Shown here piece by piece: positions 1-10,324 of a DNA stretch of 64,000 bases (positions within the stretch are counted from its first letter, which is position 1; each line of letters opens with the position of its first letter). Source of the DNA: Raphanus sativus (taxonomy: Eukaryota > Streptophyta > Magnoliopsida > Brassicales > Brassicaceae); NCBI RefSeq assembly GCF_000801105.2, contig NC_079514.1, positions 43,900,515-43,964,514 on the forward strand, given 5' to 3'. The position numbers and the translations under genes are program-made. The notes beneath the pieces were generated by a model. It was not told where the DNA came from, did no database searches, and saw only the letters and a list, made by a program, of their open reading frames with translations.

Positions 1-1334
1 CTATACCTATATAAAACTAAAAACATGATCTTTTAAAGTATAGGTTATATGCTACTGACAATATTCAAAAAATATATATTATATATAATTTGTTGCACAA
101 AATAATTGAGAATGTCCACATATTATTTTAAAGCACCAAAAATATGCCAAATTACCTTTTAGATATCATCTTACAAAATTTCAAGACTTTCAAAATGTTT
201 CTTTCAACATAAAAAGGAAATCAATATTAGATTTAGTAAAAAAGAAAAATAATTAAAATCAGTTTGATTTTAATTATTTTAAATGATAAAAAATAAGAAT
301 CTAAAGCAATTTTAATTACATACTGAAAACATATGATTTAAAAATGATGCTATTTCCTAAAAAAAGAAGTCAATATTAAATTTGGTCAAAAATGAAAAAT
401 AATGAAATAATAGAAAGTAAATCTTAGGATATATATTATTTATAGTGTTCACATATAATTAAAAACATTCATGGCAATAATACAATATCAGCATTTTTAT
501 TTTATATTTAAATATTAAATGTCAGAAAATTATTTATCTCAAAGTAAAATAAAAATAAGATAAGGATAATTTTTAAAACAAAAGAAATGAAATTAAACAA
601 AAAAAACTTATGTAAGGTCATATATTGTTAAACATGTAGTTTATCTATGTGTTTTCAAATCGTTTATCTATGTTGTTTCAAACTGACTTTTATCAATCAA
701 ATGAATTAACATATTTATTTACTAATCAACAATTAAAATTTGAATAAAATTTTTACATAAATATTTTCAAGAATAATAATCAAAATATTCATTAAGCTAA
801 TCAAAAAAACATTTTTATGGAACAACTCTAAATATAATACTACCAGATATGCGTTAAACAGAATTAAAAATGAATATTTCAATTACATATGCCAAAATAT
901 ATAATAATTATAATCTTATTGTAAAAATTTGGTAAATACAAAGTAAAGTTAGATATTGTGCATCTGCATTAATTTTTGTATGTCCTTCAAATAGAAAGGT
1001 AGATAAAATATAATAAAATAATTATTAATGTAATATTAATTAATATGAATATTACAGTTAATATAATTTTTTAAGAATATTATTAAAAAAATTTAAACAC
1101 ATTTATAAATATACAACAAATTTACATACACAAAATAAGATATTTTTTGGGTCAACAAGAAGATATCTAAATATTAGTTATTAAAGAATATAATTGTATA
1201 AAAGTCTAAATATGAAAAATAATAAAGCACACATTCAATAAAGTTTCATATAAAATGCATATTATCTTAATATTAGTATACAATGATACTAATTATTAAT
1301 ATAGACTCGCGCGTAGCGCGAATTGAAAATCTAG
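1..1334 (+). mobile_element. 3' portion of a Helitron (Helitron A)
   Basis: This very AT-rich stretch has no coding potential that I can see. It ends in a classic Helitron 3' terminus: a perfect hairpin at 1307-1321 (TCGCGC, loop GTA, GCGCGA), about ten bases of spacer, and CTAG at 1331-1334. The 5' end is not in the window or is too decayed to recognise, so only the 3' boundary is supported. The sequence upstream of the hairpin is assigned to the element by inference. Confidence 0.55.
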
Positions 1335-1689
1335 TCTAACAATATTAAAAGGAGAATAACTAGAGTTTCTAGGGTGTCCACATAGGCATGGAAATTCCAG
1401 CCAATCATAAGTTAAGAATGTGTCATGTCATCAAATACATTCTTGACTTTCTACACGCCGATTAGCCTCCGTCAAAGAACAAATTTTCTCGATTCACCTT
1501 CTCCCACAAACCATAATATCTTGCACAGTTTCTTAATGTAAATGCACAATCGAAATCAATTCTGAAAACTGAAGAGGATATTATGACTTCTCAATTACTC
1601 CACCGCTTCCTGATCATTATATAAACTGTCTAGGATCGTGATTTACGATTCACCTCCTTATCACAAGAAAGCCCAACCGATCGATGGTT

Positions 1690-4020
1690 TTGCCTCTCAG
1701 AAGAACATCCAGTAGCTGTGCACGGAAGCTCTGATCTCTGCTCCAGGTAAATTCAATAATCGTATTAGGTTGTTGTTTCGTTCGATTCTCTCCGCAATAG
1801 ATGAAATCAAGTCTGAATATATTGATGGGAACCCTTTGTTACCGATCTAATGACCTTCATTGTTCATGTACTTCCTTATATTCTACAGTTCATTTTTATG
1901 ACATTGAGATTATGGTGCCAACACGTAACTCCACAGCTTACGATGATTACCTTCAGGTCAGTCTCTATCTTTCTAAATGTTTTTTTCCATTCAGCAGGAT
2001 GTGTGACAGGCTTTCAACAGCAACCTCTCATCCTCTTTCTGAATTTATCTTCTTTCTTAACAACCATTGTTAACAATTGAGTGACATGGACAAGGTAAAG
2101 ATCATGCATGAGCTCTCATCCGCATCTTTCTCAGTCTCTCGCTCTATTTTTTTCTGTTTAGTTTATAGGTAAATTTTTAAGCTTTCTTGATTGGATCAGT
2201 GGCTGAGAAGATAGAGAGCTTTGCATCAACAGCTTGGAAACCACAAAGAGGCGTACCTATAAAATATGTGTCTCCTTAGCTCTTTGAACATTTCCTGAAT
2301 CCGTAAGTGTTGATTAAGAGACATCCTTCTTGCTTCTTTTTGTTTAATTAATAACCATTTCTAGCGTTTTGAAGATATTTCAGAAGGAATCAGACAAAAT
2401 CATGCTTGCGAGTGGTGGTTCTTTGCTCTGTCTTTTTTTTTGTGTGTACAAAATATTTTTAATGGTAGTTCTTTTTCATACAGGAAAATTGAAAGACTCA
2501 AAGAAGAGAGGAAATAATCTTTTTTGCTTCTGTGCAAGTGATTAGAAGGTTGCATATAAACAGTATTTATTCCAAGAAATTACCCATCATTTTTTTCTAA
2601 TTTCTCTTTTTCCTGTAAAAAAATATTACATTTTACATTGGTGAATTTTCTGCTCAGGTGATTGTTATTTGCTGCTTCAGTGAGTTTTGAGTACTCCTTA
2701 TGGAAGAAATTGATAGTCTCTGTCACTTTAGCCTTCACTGAACATTGATAATCCAGGTTCGTTCGCTAAGGATTTTGTCCTTATTTCTTTTACTCTATTA
2801 CAATGCTGTTACCATAATGCCTCTCTGGAAAACTTGGTCTGACTTTTGACAGCCTTTTTGTGTCCACTTACTTCTTACAAGTTATAATATTTAGCAATCG
2901 TCAAAAGCAGAAATGAACATTTGTTCGAAGTGATCAGCTCGAGAGATGATGTGCTTAGGACGTTGATGAGAAGGCGTACGTATCTCAGGTATGTGGAAGC
3001 TAGGTTAATGGATTGGGTTCTATACGCAGATGAGGTATTGAAATATGGGTTTTGCTTGAATGTGACTAAGACTTCTTTATGTTCTTTGGAATTTTTTAAT
3101 GATGTGTAGGAAGCTGTTAGGGATGATGATATTGACTTCAATGGTATTCCATCGACTGAGTCATTCTAGGTGTTCAATGAGATTAGTAAGTACTGGAAGA
3201 AGAGGGTTATAACTCCTGTTATCATTACTCTGGCCAAGGGTGTGGAAGCAGAGTTTGAACCTCATCCTTGGATTGTTACTCATGTTTAAATGATCTAACG
3301 AGCATGTAAAATCATTTTTCAAGTCTTCTTTATATGTTTGCTAGAATAGATGAATATTTGATGTCAACCTCCTCAGTATTTTCATGACAGAGAGATTCTG
3401 TTTGTTATTGTTTGATATTGTGTATGGGTTATTTACCAGAAATAACAAATCGCTTGATTGTGTGTAATGTTAGTAAGAATCATTAGCCGCTACTATTACC
3501 CACTGCATCCATGGCTAGCAACATTTTCTTCCTAAGAAGCATCAGCCCCAAAAAATGGAATTGTAAGTTTAGTTTCTTCGTAAGTTTTCCTTGATCATTC
3601 TAATCTGAGAAGCAGGAATACGTGGATATAGGGGAAAAAATAGCTCAGATGCAGAACGTAACTTTTATATTGTCAAAGAACGATTTGTGAGAATAACTCT
3701 AACACCGAAATGTGTTAAAAACTATAAAATGTTAAAGTCTTTAATTTCTTTATTGCCTAAAGAAAGTATTTGTGCAGCTTCTTCTGATGGCTTTCACACA
3801 GGGTGAATGGCATCAACAAGCATGGAAACATCACTATGCTAGATAAGTATGGAGGGGAAAAGCCTTCTTCTGCAGAACAAAATAAAAAAAAATGGAACCA
3901 TCTTGATGCGCCTATCTTTGCCTCACGTTATTCACTTGGACGTTGGCTTAGCACTGGCGGGAAGTTTTGTTTTATTACTTGGATTTTAAGCTATCGTTTG
4001 GCTGCTGAAACATGAGTTAG
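1690..4020 (+). pseudogene. Decayed multi-exon gene fragments inside Helitron B
   Basis: Several coding-like pieces lie in order on one strand. About 2195-2270 reads VAEKIESFASTAWKPQRGV and then meets a stop. 2915-3033 reads [20 protein letters not shown] then [13 protein letters not shown] and ends at a plausible GT donor. After an intron of about 75 bp ending in TGTAG, 3110-3287 continues EAVRDDDIDFNGIPSTE, has an in-frame TAG, then [19 protein letters not shown] last piece at 3803-4015 includes NHLDAPIFASRYSLGRWL. The charged, low-repeat protein and the retained splice sites argue for a former gene. The stops show it is dead. I do not recognise the family, and the four pieces may come from more than one gene. 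Capture by the surrounding Helitron is the simplest explanation. Confidence 0.4.
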
Positions 4021-4492
4021 ATAGACATTGTCATCTTCTTATATCAAATCCATGAAAAGACTATCATGATTTACTCTGTTATGGGTATTGTTATAGCTTT
4101 CAAGAACATTATGAGAAATTGTGTTCAAAGGCATTTCAAATTTTCAAGATAAGTGAAGAGATACTAAGATAATGTGCAGTTCTCTAATTTGGCTGTGGGT
4201 ACCTTTGATTAATTTTAGAAGTTTGGCGCAAATAGCTGGCGGAAAAAGACTTTGATCGCCTATATTCATGGCATGAGAATGAAGCACACCAGTCATTAAA
4301 CACACTATAAGTGGCATTTCATATAGATTTTGAAAACCCATAAGTTGCTCTAATACCATAAATAATAAGTTAGTAAAAACAACTCAAAATTTCTAAAACC
4401 AAAAACAAAGTTTGAACCAGTTGTTATTAACGATTTATTTTCATGAAAATCTATGAATAATTTTATCTAATGTCCCTGAAGGATTCCTAAAT

Positions 4493-5343
4493 GGGTTATT
4501 CTTGGGTTCACTCCCTAGGGTGAACTTCAAGGTTCATCAACCAATAGTATTTGAGTATTTGATATTTGATATCTTTTAAAAAAAGAAACAAAATTTAATT
4601 TCCAAACTATAATACATTTCAAAAATAAAAAATAAAATACATAAAAATAGTAATAGTTAAAAAAATAAAATAAATTTATATAGTTAAACTGTCAACAAAA
4701 TACTAAACCCTATACCCTAAATCCTAAACCCTATACCCTAAAATCTTAGGTAAATCTTAAACCGTAAATTTTTAAGTATACTCTAAACCTTTTAATAAAT
4801 CTTAAACCCTAAATCATAAATATTAAAAATTGAATCTTAATAACACTAAACCCTAAATCCTAATCACTAAACCCTAAACCCTAAACCCTTGGGAAAATTC
4901 TGAACCTTTAGATAAATTATAAACTTTAACAATATATATTGGTCGGTGAACCTACAGGTTCATGATTTATCAAAGGGTTCGGGGTTTACACAAGGGTTTA
5001 GGGTTTAGTGATTAGGATTTAGGGTTTAGTGTTATTATGATTTAGTTTTTAATATTTATGATTTAGGGTTTAAGATTTATCAAAAAGTTTAGGGTTTACC
5101 TAAAATTTTTGGGTTTAGAATTTAAAATATAGAGTTTAGTATTTTAGTGAAGGCTTAATAATATTAATTTATTTATTTTTTTGTAACTATTACTATTTTT
5201 ATGTATTTATATTTTTTATTTTAATCTAATTTGGAAATTCAATTATGTTTCCTTTTTTAAAAGATATCAAATATCAAATACTCAAACACTATTGGTTGGT
5301 GAACCTTGAGGTTCACCCTAGGGAGTGAACCCAAGAATAATTC
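4493..5343. mobile_element. Mutator-type foldback MITE with telomere-like interior
   Basis: An 851-bp element with long inverted repeats. The left arm starts GGGTTATTCTTGGGTTCACT, and the right arm ends with its reverse complement apart from a few bases. At least 80 bp of each arm match. It is flanked by identical 9-bp direct repeats, TTCCTAAAT, at 4484-4492 and 5344-5352. A 9-bp target duplication with long TIRs is typical of Mutator-like elements. The interior (about 4690-5110) is rich in CCCTAAA on the left and TTTAGGG on the right, so the telomere-like tracts are themselves mirrored. No transposase is present. Confidence 0.75.
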
Positions 5344-5360
5344 TTCCTAAATATTGGATT

Positions 5361-5741
5361 ATTGTGGAAGCATCTTAGCCTAATGGTTAAGGTCTAAAGG
5401 CTTTTACACCCACGTCTGGGGTTTGACTCCCAGACTATGCAATTTATTGCAAATTTTCTCAAATCCAGGTTTTAAGTCCCGGAGAGAACGCGATTTATTA
5501 GGCAACTATGCAGATTATGGAAAGAATGATTACAAGCAACTATACGATTATGGAAGGAATGATTACAAGAGATCTTCAACATGGTGCAAGTAAATCTGGT
5601 CAGGCGTATATCTTCATGGGACGGCTCACATGATGCAGTTAGACGTAGATCTTCATAAGACAGGTAGTATTGTCGGTTCTCGAATCGTCTATGTAATGTT
5701 TTCCATCATTGTAATATCATAATAAATCAGCGTTAAAAAAA
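5361..5741 (+). mobile_element. tRNA-derived SINE
   Basis: The 5' part carries RNA polymerase III promoter boxes: an A box near 5376 (TAGCCTAATGGTTAAGG) and a B box near 5419 (GGTTTGACTCC). The body ends in a short A-tract after AATAAATCAGCGTT. It is bracketed by 8-bp direct repeats ATTGGATT at 5353-5360 and 5742-5749, the signature of target-primed insertion. The size of about 380 bp and the 3' end resemble Brassicaceae SINE families. The left target repeat begins one base after the MITE target duplication, so the SINE landed at the edge of the MITE. Confidence 0.8.
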
Positions 5742-5915
5742 ATTGGATTGTAATTCAAGTTTAAAATAAAAAGGTTTTATTGCACTAATTTCAATTATAA
5801 TATGGCCACAGTATTATTATATATATATATATTAAATAAAAAATATTTGTCCGATATCCGGGCTAATCTCTAGTCATCATAATAGTTCGTGACAACTATA
5901 GCAAAACCTGAGTCA

Positions 5916-6096
5916 TTACAATACTTCTTTTGAAGTCAACGTGCAATGATGACCATCTCTGGATTTTTCTATAAAATCATAAGTAAACCCATCTATGAAG
6001 CTTTTTAAACCATAAATATTTTCACCACTAGGCAGGCAAGGATACGTGACGTACATACTTCCAGTCGGTAAAATTATGATGTATACAGATTTCTAC
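5916..6096 (-). pseudogene. Short coding-like remnant, unidentified
   Basis: Read on the minus strand this gives about 60 codons bounded by a TAG upstream and TAA at 5916-5918. The protein has balanced, non-repetitive composition, including MYVTYPCLPSGENIYGLK and FTYDFIEKSRDGHHC. There is no start codon at a sensible place, so it would be an internal or last exon of something lost. I do not recognise the family. The remaining bases up to 6610 show nothing I can name apart from the 3' flank of the HSF-like gene. Confidence 0.25.
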
Positions 6097-6610
6097 TTGC
6101 AAACAACACAAACATACCAATAACTTCCTATACATCTCGATGATTCTGGTATCTGGCCATAGTCTCTTGTTGATTCAAACTCCAAACAAATCCTTGTTCT
6201 TGAACTTGAATTTATGAGAAAGTAATCCACCACTTCCAACAGGCAGTTATGCCACAGTATTGTCAGTCATAGATGAAAACATGAGCCATCGCCAGCTTCT
6301 GTATGTTTGATCTGATTCTAAGCAATCGATTAGCCAGCTAATCACCATGTAACCACAACCTTTTACTTAAAGCACACGATAAAATAGATCAAGTCACAAA
6401 ACAGAGAGAAGCTTTGGTATTTTGTGTCAACAGAACCAAAAGATCATAATGATCTACCTTTTATTAAAATGCAAACATCTTTTATCTTACAACCATAAGT
6501 TAAAAGAAAAGGAGAGAGAGACCAAACCCAATGTTTTCAAACAGGACGATAAAATACGATTAAGAAAACAACGAGAGCAAAGCAACTCCATTGAACAGAA
6601 CCAACAGAGC

Positions 6611-7096
6611 TTATTGTTTGCGATCCTTAATGTAAGCAAAGGACCACTCGTAGATTTTGGCATATTCTGGAGTAACCATCGTCAAAAGATCAGCAGAAGT
6701 ACATGGGGATGGATCCTTAGGGGAGGGAGGCTGTCCTCTCACCAAATAATTGGCTGTGTATTCCCAATGCACAGATTCTTCAACTTTATTATAGCCGAGG
6801 GCATGAAACTTGGTGGTGAAAGATGTCATATCTTTGTAATCATAGGATAAGCACCTAGGAAGAACATCTCCGAGGAACTCAGATTCCTTCCAGACGATGA
6901 AGCTCTTGCCGCTATCACCCCAGGAGACAACTGAATCAGTTGAAGGATCATTCACCATCTCGTACACGTCTCTGAACAAAAGGGGAGGGCGTCGAATTGT
7001 GGAAAAGTGACAATCCTTATCAGCAAGCCTACACATTTCTTTGTAGCAGGAAAGGCTGCTTAAGGGAATACGTCCATCATTGCTGTCACGATCCAT
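6611..7096 (-). CDS. Small HSF-type (winged-helix) DNA-binding protein
   Basis: The 161-residue protein contains one heat-shock-factor DNA-binding domain at about residues 37-122. The core reads DVYEMVNDPSTDSVVSWG, followed by SFIVW and SEFLGDVLP as in plant HSFs. The recognition-helix segment is diverged: family SFVRQLNTYGFRKV is replaced by SFTTKFHALGYNKV, so DNA-specificity residues are probably altered. The HR-A/B trimerisation coiled coil, nuclear signal and activation region of true HSFs are absent. Arabidopsis has similar short HSF-like proteins annotated as winged-helix factors; this resembles those from memory. The ATG at 7096 follows a likely acceptor (GGATTTAG, about 7104), with a donor near 7280, giving a 5'UTR intron. 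The single coding exon is intact. Function and target are unknown; a non-trimerising or competing DNA binder is an inference. Confidence 0.7.
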   Translation of the reverse strand: MDRDSNDGRIPLSSLSCYKEMCRLADKDCHFSTIRRPPLLFRDVYEMVNDPSTDSVVSWGDSGKSFIVWKESEFLGDVLPRCLSYDYKDMTSFTTKFHALGYNKVEESVHWEYTANYLVRGQPPSPKDPSPCTSADLLTMVTPEYAKIYEWSFAYIKDRKQ

Positions 7097-8331
7097 CCAA
7101 CCCTAAATCCAAAACACACGACCCCAATTAATTATATACTCCAACTATAACAATTAACTATATACTCCAACTTTAGTTATAAGCAATATTAACACAATCA
7201 ATCACCAATAAATAAACATTCGCAATTCCTATTAGAATCCATAGAAAACGTATCGTATGATGAAAGTTGAGATCCTAACCTCTTCGATTTGATTTGCGTT
7301 CGTTCGTTCTTTCCTTCCTCTGAAACCAAACCCTAAGCTAGAAACAAAGACTCGACTAGGCTTGTTTTATAGGAAACAGATAAGGCCGATCCACCGCCCG
7401 TATTTGGTCGGCCTATCTCTTTCCTTTTCCACGTTACTAAACAATGTTTTGTTAATTAGTTTATAACCCTAAACTGAATATAAAAACTACTGATAACATA
7501 TAACTTGAGAGATAATTTTGTTAATATATAGGTCTAGCTGAGACGAAGGAATCTCACGTTTACGCCCAGAGTTGTTTACGCTGCTGCTGGTAGGGTTGGA
7601 CAAAAAACTCAATCCGATTCAATCCGAAAAATAGTATTGAATTCAAATTAAAATTGATTAAATATTTAAATTTTGTTATTTAAAAAATTGAATCCGATCC
7701 GAATCGAAAATTTAGGTATCCAAAATAGATTTATATATCTAAATATATTAATTATTTTTAAGTTTAATGTATGGTAAAAAAACATCTATATAGAACTTCT
7801 ATAAATTAATAATGTTGGGACTTTAAAATTTTATTAATTTATAGATATATTAATTTACAAAAGGTTCCTGAAAAACCATATACATATGAGAGTCAATCTT
7901 GATCGGCTACGATTCTCAAAAGAATACCTCAAAAAGTAAAATGTTAATATTTCATTGTATTTATTTTTTGTTAATGAAATTTCATTGACAAACCCAAAAG
8001 GCTGTTATTATATTGGAATCAGTTTATATTGAGAGGCCCATTAAAAGTAAACACTAAAATACAATCTTATTAGAAGAAAAAAAACTGAAAAGATGAGGAA
8101 AAATAAACACTAAAATACACTTGTTATAACTAGAGCAAAAGCTTCACCACATCTTCTTCTAGAAAGATCCAAGAGAGAGAAGTAAGAAGAGAGAGAAGCT
8201 ACTCCTTGCTTTTTATTTAATAAGTTTCTTATAATTTTATGTTATATTCCAAATTTCGATTCCACTACTTTTTTTCCATTAGCACTGAGTTATTCCAAAT
8301 CACACGATAAAACTAGAGAGAGAGATAGAGC

Positions 8332-8470
8332 TTATTGTTTGCGAGCCTTAGGGGAAGCAAATGACCTCTAAATGATTTTGACAAATACTTGAGTAATTAT
8401 AAGAACCCCAAGAGTGCATGAGATGTATCTCGCAGTGGGTAGACTGCCATCTTACCAAATACTCGGCTTA
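8332..8470 (-). pseudogene. Decayed partial copy of the HSF-like gene 3' end
   Basis: The plus-strand sequence from GAGCTTATTGTTTGCGA onward parallels 6607-6760, which encodes the C-terminus of the HSF-like gene. It shares the same landmarks in the same order (GCAAATGACC versus GCAAAGGACC; CTTACCAAATACTCGGCT versus CTCACCAAATAATTGGCT). Translated on the minus strand it gives EYLVRWQST where the intact gene has NYLVRGQPP, then drifts out of frame. Only the last 50 or so codons are represented, and the copy is clearly broken. It arose by local duplication and now abuts the unrelated exon at 8558. Confidence 0.6.
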
Positions 8471-8557
8471 ATACCTGTGCTTAATATGTTACTTCATTTA
8501 GTGTTTGCTGAATGGATCTTTGTACATATTTTTTTGACCTCGAAACTAACATTATAG

Positions 8558-8806
8558 GGCATATTGACGGTGTTTGCAGGAGGGCCTCGCGGTGCATTTC
8601 GATACTCTATAGCTTTTGCTACGGTTGGCACAGCATTTGATTATGCTAGCCTTAAATCCAAAACTTTATTAGAGAGAGTGCGTAACATGGATTCAATCAC
8701 GTTACCTGTGTGGTTTCCTATACAAATTCTCGACGAAGAAGCCCTTGCTAATAAGAAAGCCAAGGAACAGAAACTCTTCACAAGATTGAACAAAGAAGAA
8801 TCTTGA
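8558..8806 (+). pseudogene. Orphan 3' exon, possibly Tim17/22/23-like
   Basis: An open frame of about 82 codons starts right after a consensus acceptor (ACATTATAG, ending 8557) and ends in TGA at 8804-8806. It has no ATG start, so it looks like a last exon whose upstream exons are missing. The protein has a glycine-rich stretch (FAGGPRGAFRYSIAFATVGT) that could be a short membrane segment. A charged tail follows, with ALANKKAKEQKLF. The composition recalls mitochondrial or plastid Tim17/Tim22/Tim23-family subunits, but this is a weak resemblance. I place it as a gene fragment; a spliced gene with exons that I failed to see upstream is the alternative. Confidence 0.35.
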
Positions 8807-9972
8807 CATCCGATCAAAACAATTTATTTCGGCGTCGTAATTCCGTTTTTAGATGACTTTGAAGGGGAACCTTGACATTTTTGTTTCTTATTTGTTACAC
8901 TATAAAAGTAGTTGTATGTTGACCGACGAAGTGTTCACTTCTCGGGTTGCTTTTACTTGTTTGTGGTTGTTGAATTAAGGGTCGCTATAGTCAACTGTCA
9001 TGTGATTTTCTTTTTTACATTATCATAACTAAAATTATTATGTTACCAAAAGGTCGTTTTTGACTTAGAAGGTTTTAAAATACAATCAAAGTATTAATCA
9101 TTTGTATTTTGTTTTTTCTTCAACTTTTTACTATATTTAAATATATATGTATAACTATCTAATTTAATTTATTTAATTGTTTGGTTAAATTAATAAATTA
9201 ATAAATAATTTAATTTATTAATTTTTTTTGAACAACTTTTAATTTATTAATTAGTTTAACGAAACCACCGGTTGTCATTTTATTAAGATTAATCATTTCT
9301 TACACTATATTAATAATTTTAAATACAATTCAATATTAACTATTCTACTTGGATGATCTTCTGCATTTGTTTTAGAGCATCTCTAATATATTTCTATATT
9401 ATTATTTAAAAATAAAAACTATAAAAACAATTCTCCAACTTTCATTTGTTTCCCTAAATATAGAAAATGTTATGTTGTGTAAAAGCTCTCAGATTCATTA
9501 TTATTTTTTTGTTCTATATATTGTTATAAAAGAAATTTTACTCTAACTAATATTTAGTTTTCATTTTAATATACTTTTATATATTTAGATAAAATAGTAT
9601 TTTAGATAAAAAATAGTATTTATTTGTTTACTGAGTCATGCTTTGTTATTTTCAAAGTATAATAACAGACTATTTCGCATTACATAACATGAATAAAACA
9701 TTCATAATACATATTGTTTTACATTTCTATTCCATACGCATATAATAGAATAGAACACAATATTACAAAAGTGTTCATCTCCTTTGATCAATTCTAGATC
9801 ATTTACAACGACAAAGATAAGTGTATTAGGCGACATCCGTGGAATTAGTACATGTAACCGCATAGTAAACCAAAGAAATTAAAACGATTGAAGAAAGAGT
9901 TAATGCACCTCGTGGCGGCACCGTTTTACATTGTCGGCGTCTCCATAGATTTCAGATGCGCAAAGCTTCCCG

Positions 9973-10205
9973 TCAGTAGTCAAGCGAGCCGTTACATATG
10001 GGCATCTCCTCTCCTTTTTTCTGAGATGGCGACGCTTTTACCAATCTGCCGTCGTTATTCTTCACCATTGAATCTGTAAAACAAAAACAAAAAAGAGTAC
10101 AAAAGTAAAAACATGATTGTAAAAATGAATGATTTAAGAGAAGAAAGAAAAGCAATGAAAGATTTGTTGTGTCTGCTCACCGTCTACGCTTTCATCGTTG
10201 TTCAT
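9973..10205 (-). CDS. Possible tiny two-exon gene or 5' gene fragment
   Basis: On the minus strand an ATG at 10205 opens a 25-nt exon (MNNDESVD) that ends at a good donor (GACG|GTGAGC, exon edge 10181). A good acceptor (TTTTACAG) precedes 10073. The second exon runs in frame to TGA at 9973-9975. The total is 126 nt, 41 residues, hydrophilic, including NNDGRLVKASPSQKKGEE. Both splice sites and the frame agree, which is suggestive but could be chance. It may be the 5' end of a gene truncated by the neighbouring LINE or by other rearrangement. No family is recognised. Confidence 0.25.
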
Positions 10206-10324
10206 CTCGTGAAAAAAAAATTGTGTTCAAGAAGATGTGTGAATAAACACGGACCACATTTTACTTTTACAGTTACAAAATTATTAATTAAATTTTGTTT
10301 TTTTGTGCAGGTTTCACCGGTTGT

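Larger units (their letters stand above)
1335..5873 (+). mobile_element. Non-autonomous Helitron (Helitron B) with nested insertions
   Basis: The element appears to start with TC at 1335, directly after the CTAG of Helitron A. Its first 100 bases (AAAAGG, then a TCCACATAGG-like block, CCAATCA and a GTCATGTCATC block) resemble the first 100 bases of the minus-strand Helitron starting at 63243. The proposed 3' end is a short hairpin (CCGATATCCGG, 5851-5861) followed by CTAG at 5870-5873 and then T. I see no Rep/helicase coding, so it would be non-autonomous. It contains exon-like fragments (1690-4020), a foldback MITE and a SINE. The 5' end is better supported than the 3' end. Confidence 0.45.

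Noticed and set aside
4690..5110. True interstitial telomere from a chromosome fusion
   Set aside because: The repeats are degenerate, mirrored around a centre and enclosed by transposon TIRs with a target duplication.
5368..5440. tRNA gene suggested by A-box and B-box motifs
   Set aside because: No cloverleaf can be closed, and the motifs sit in a 380-bp unit with an A-tail and target duplications, which is a SINE.
6422..6850. 142-residue plus-strand protein
   Set aside because: It overlaps the HSF-like gene antisense and has no recognisable domain.
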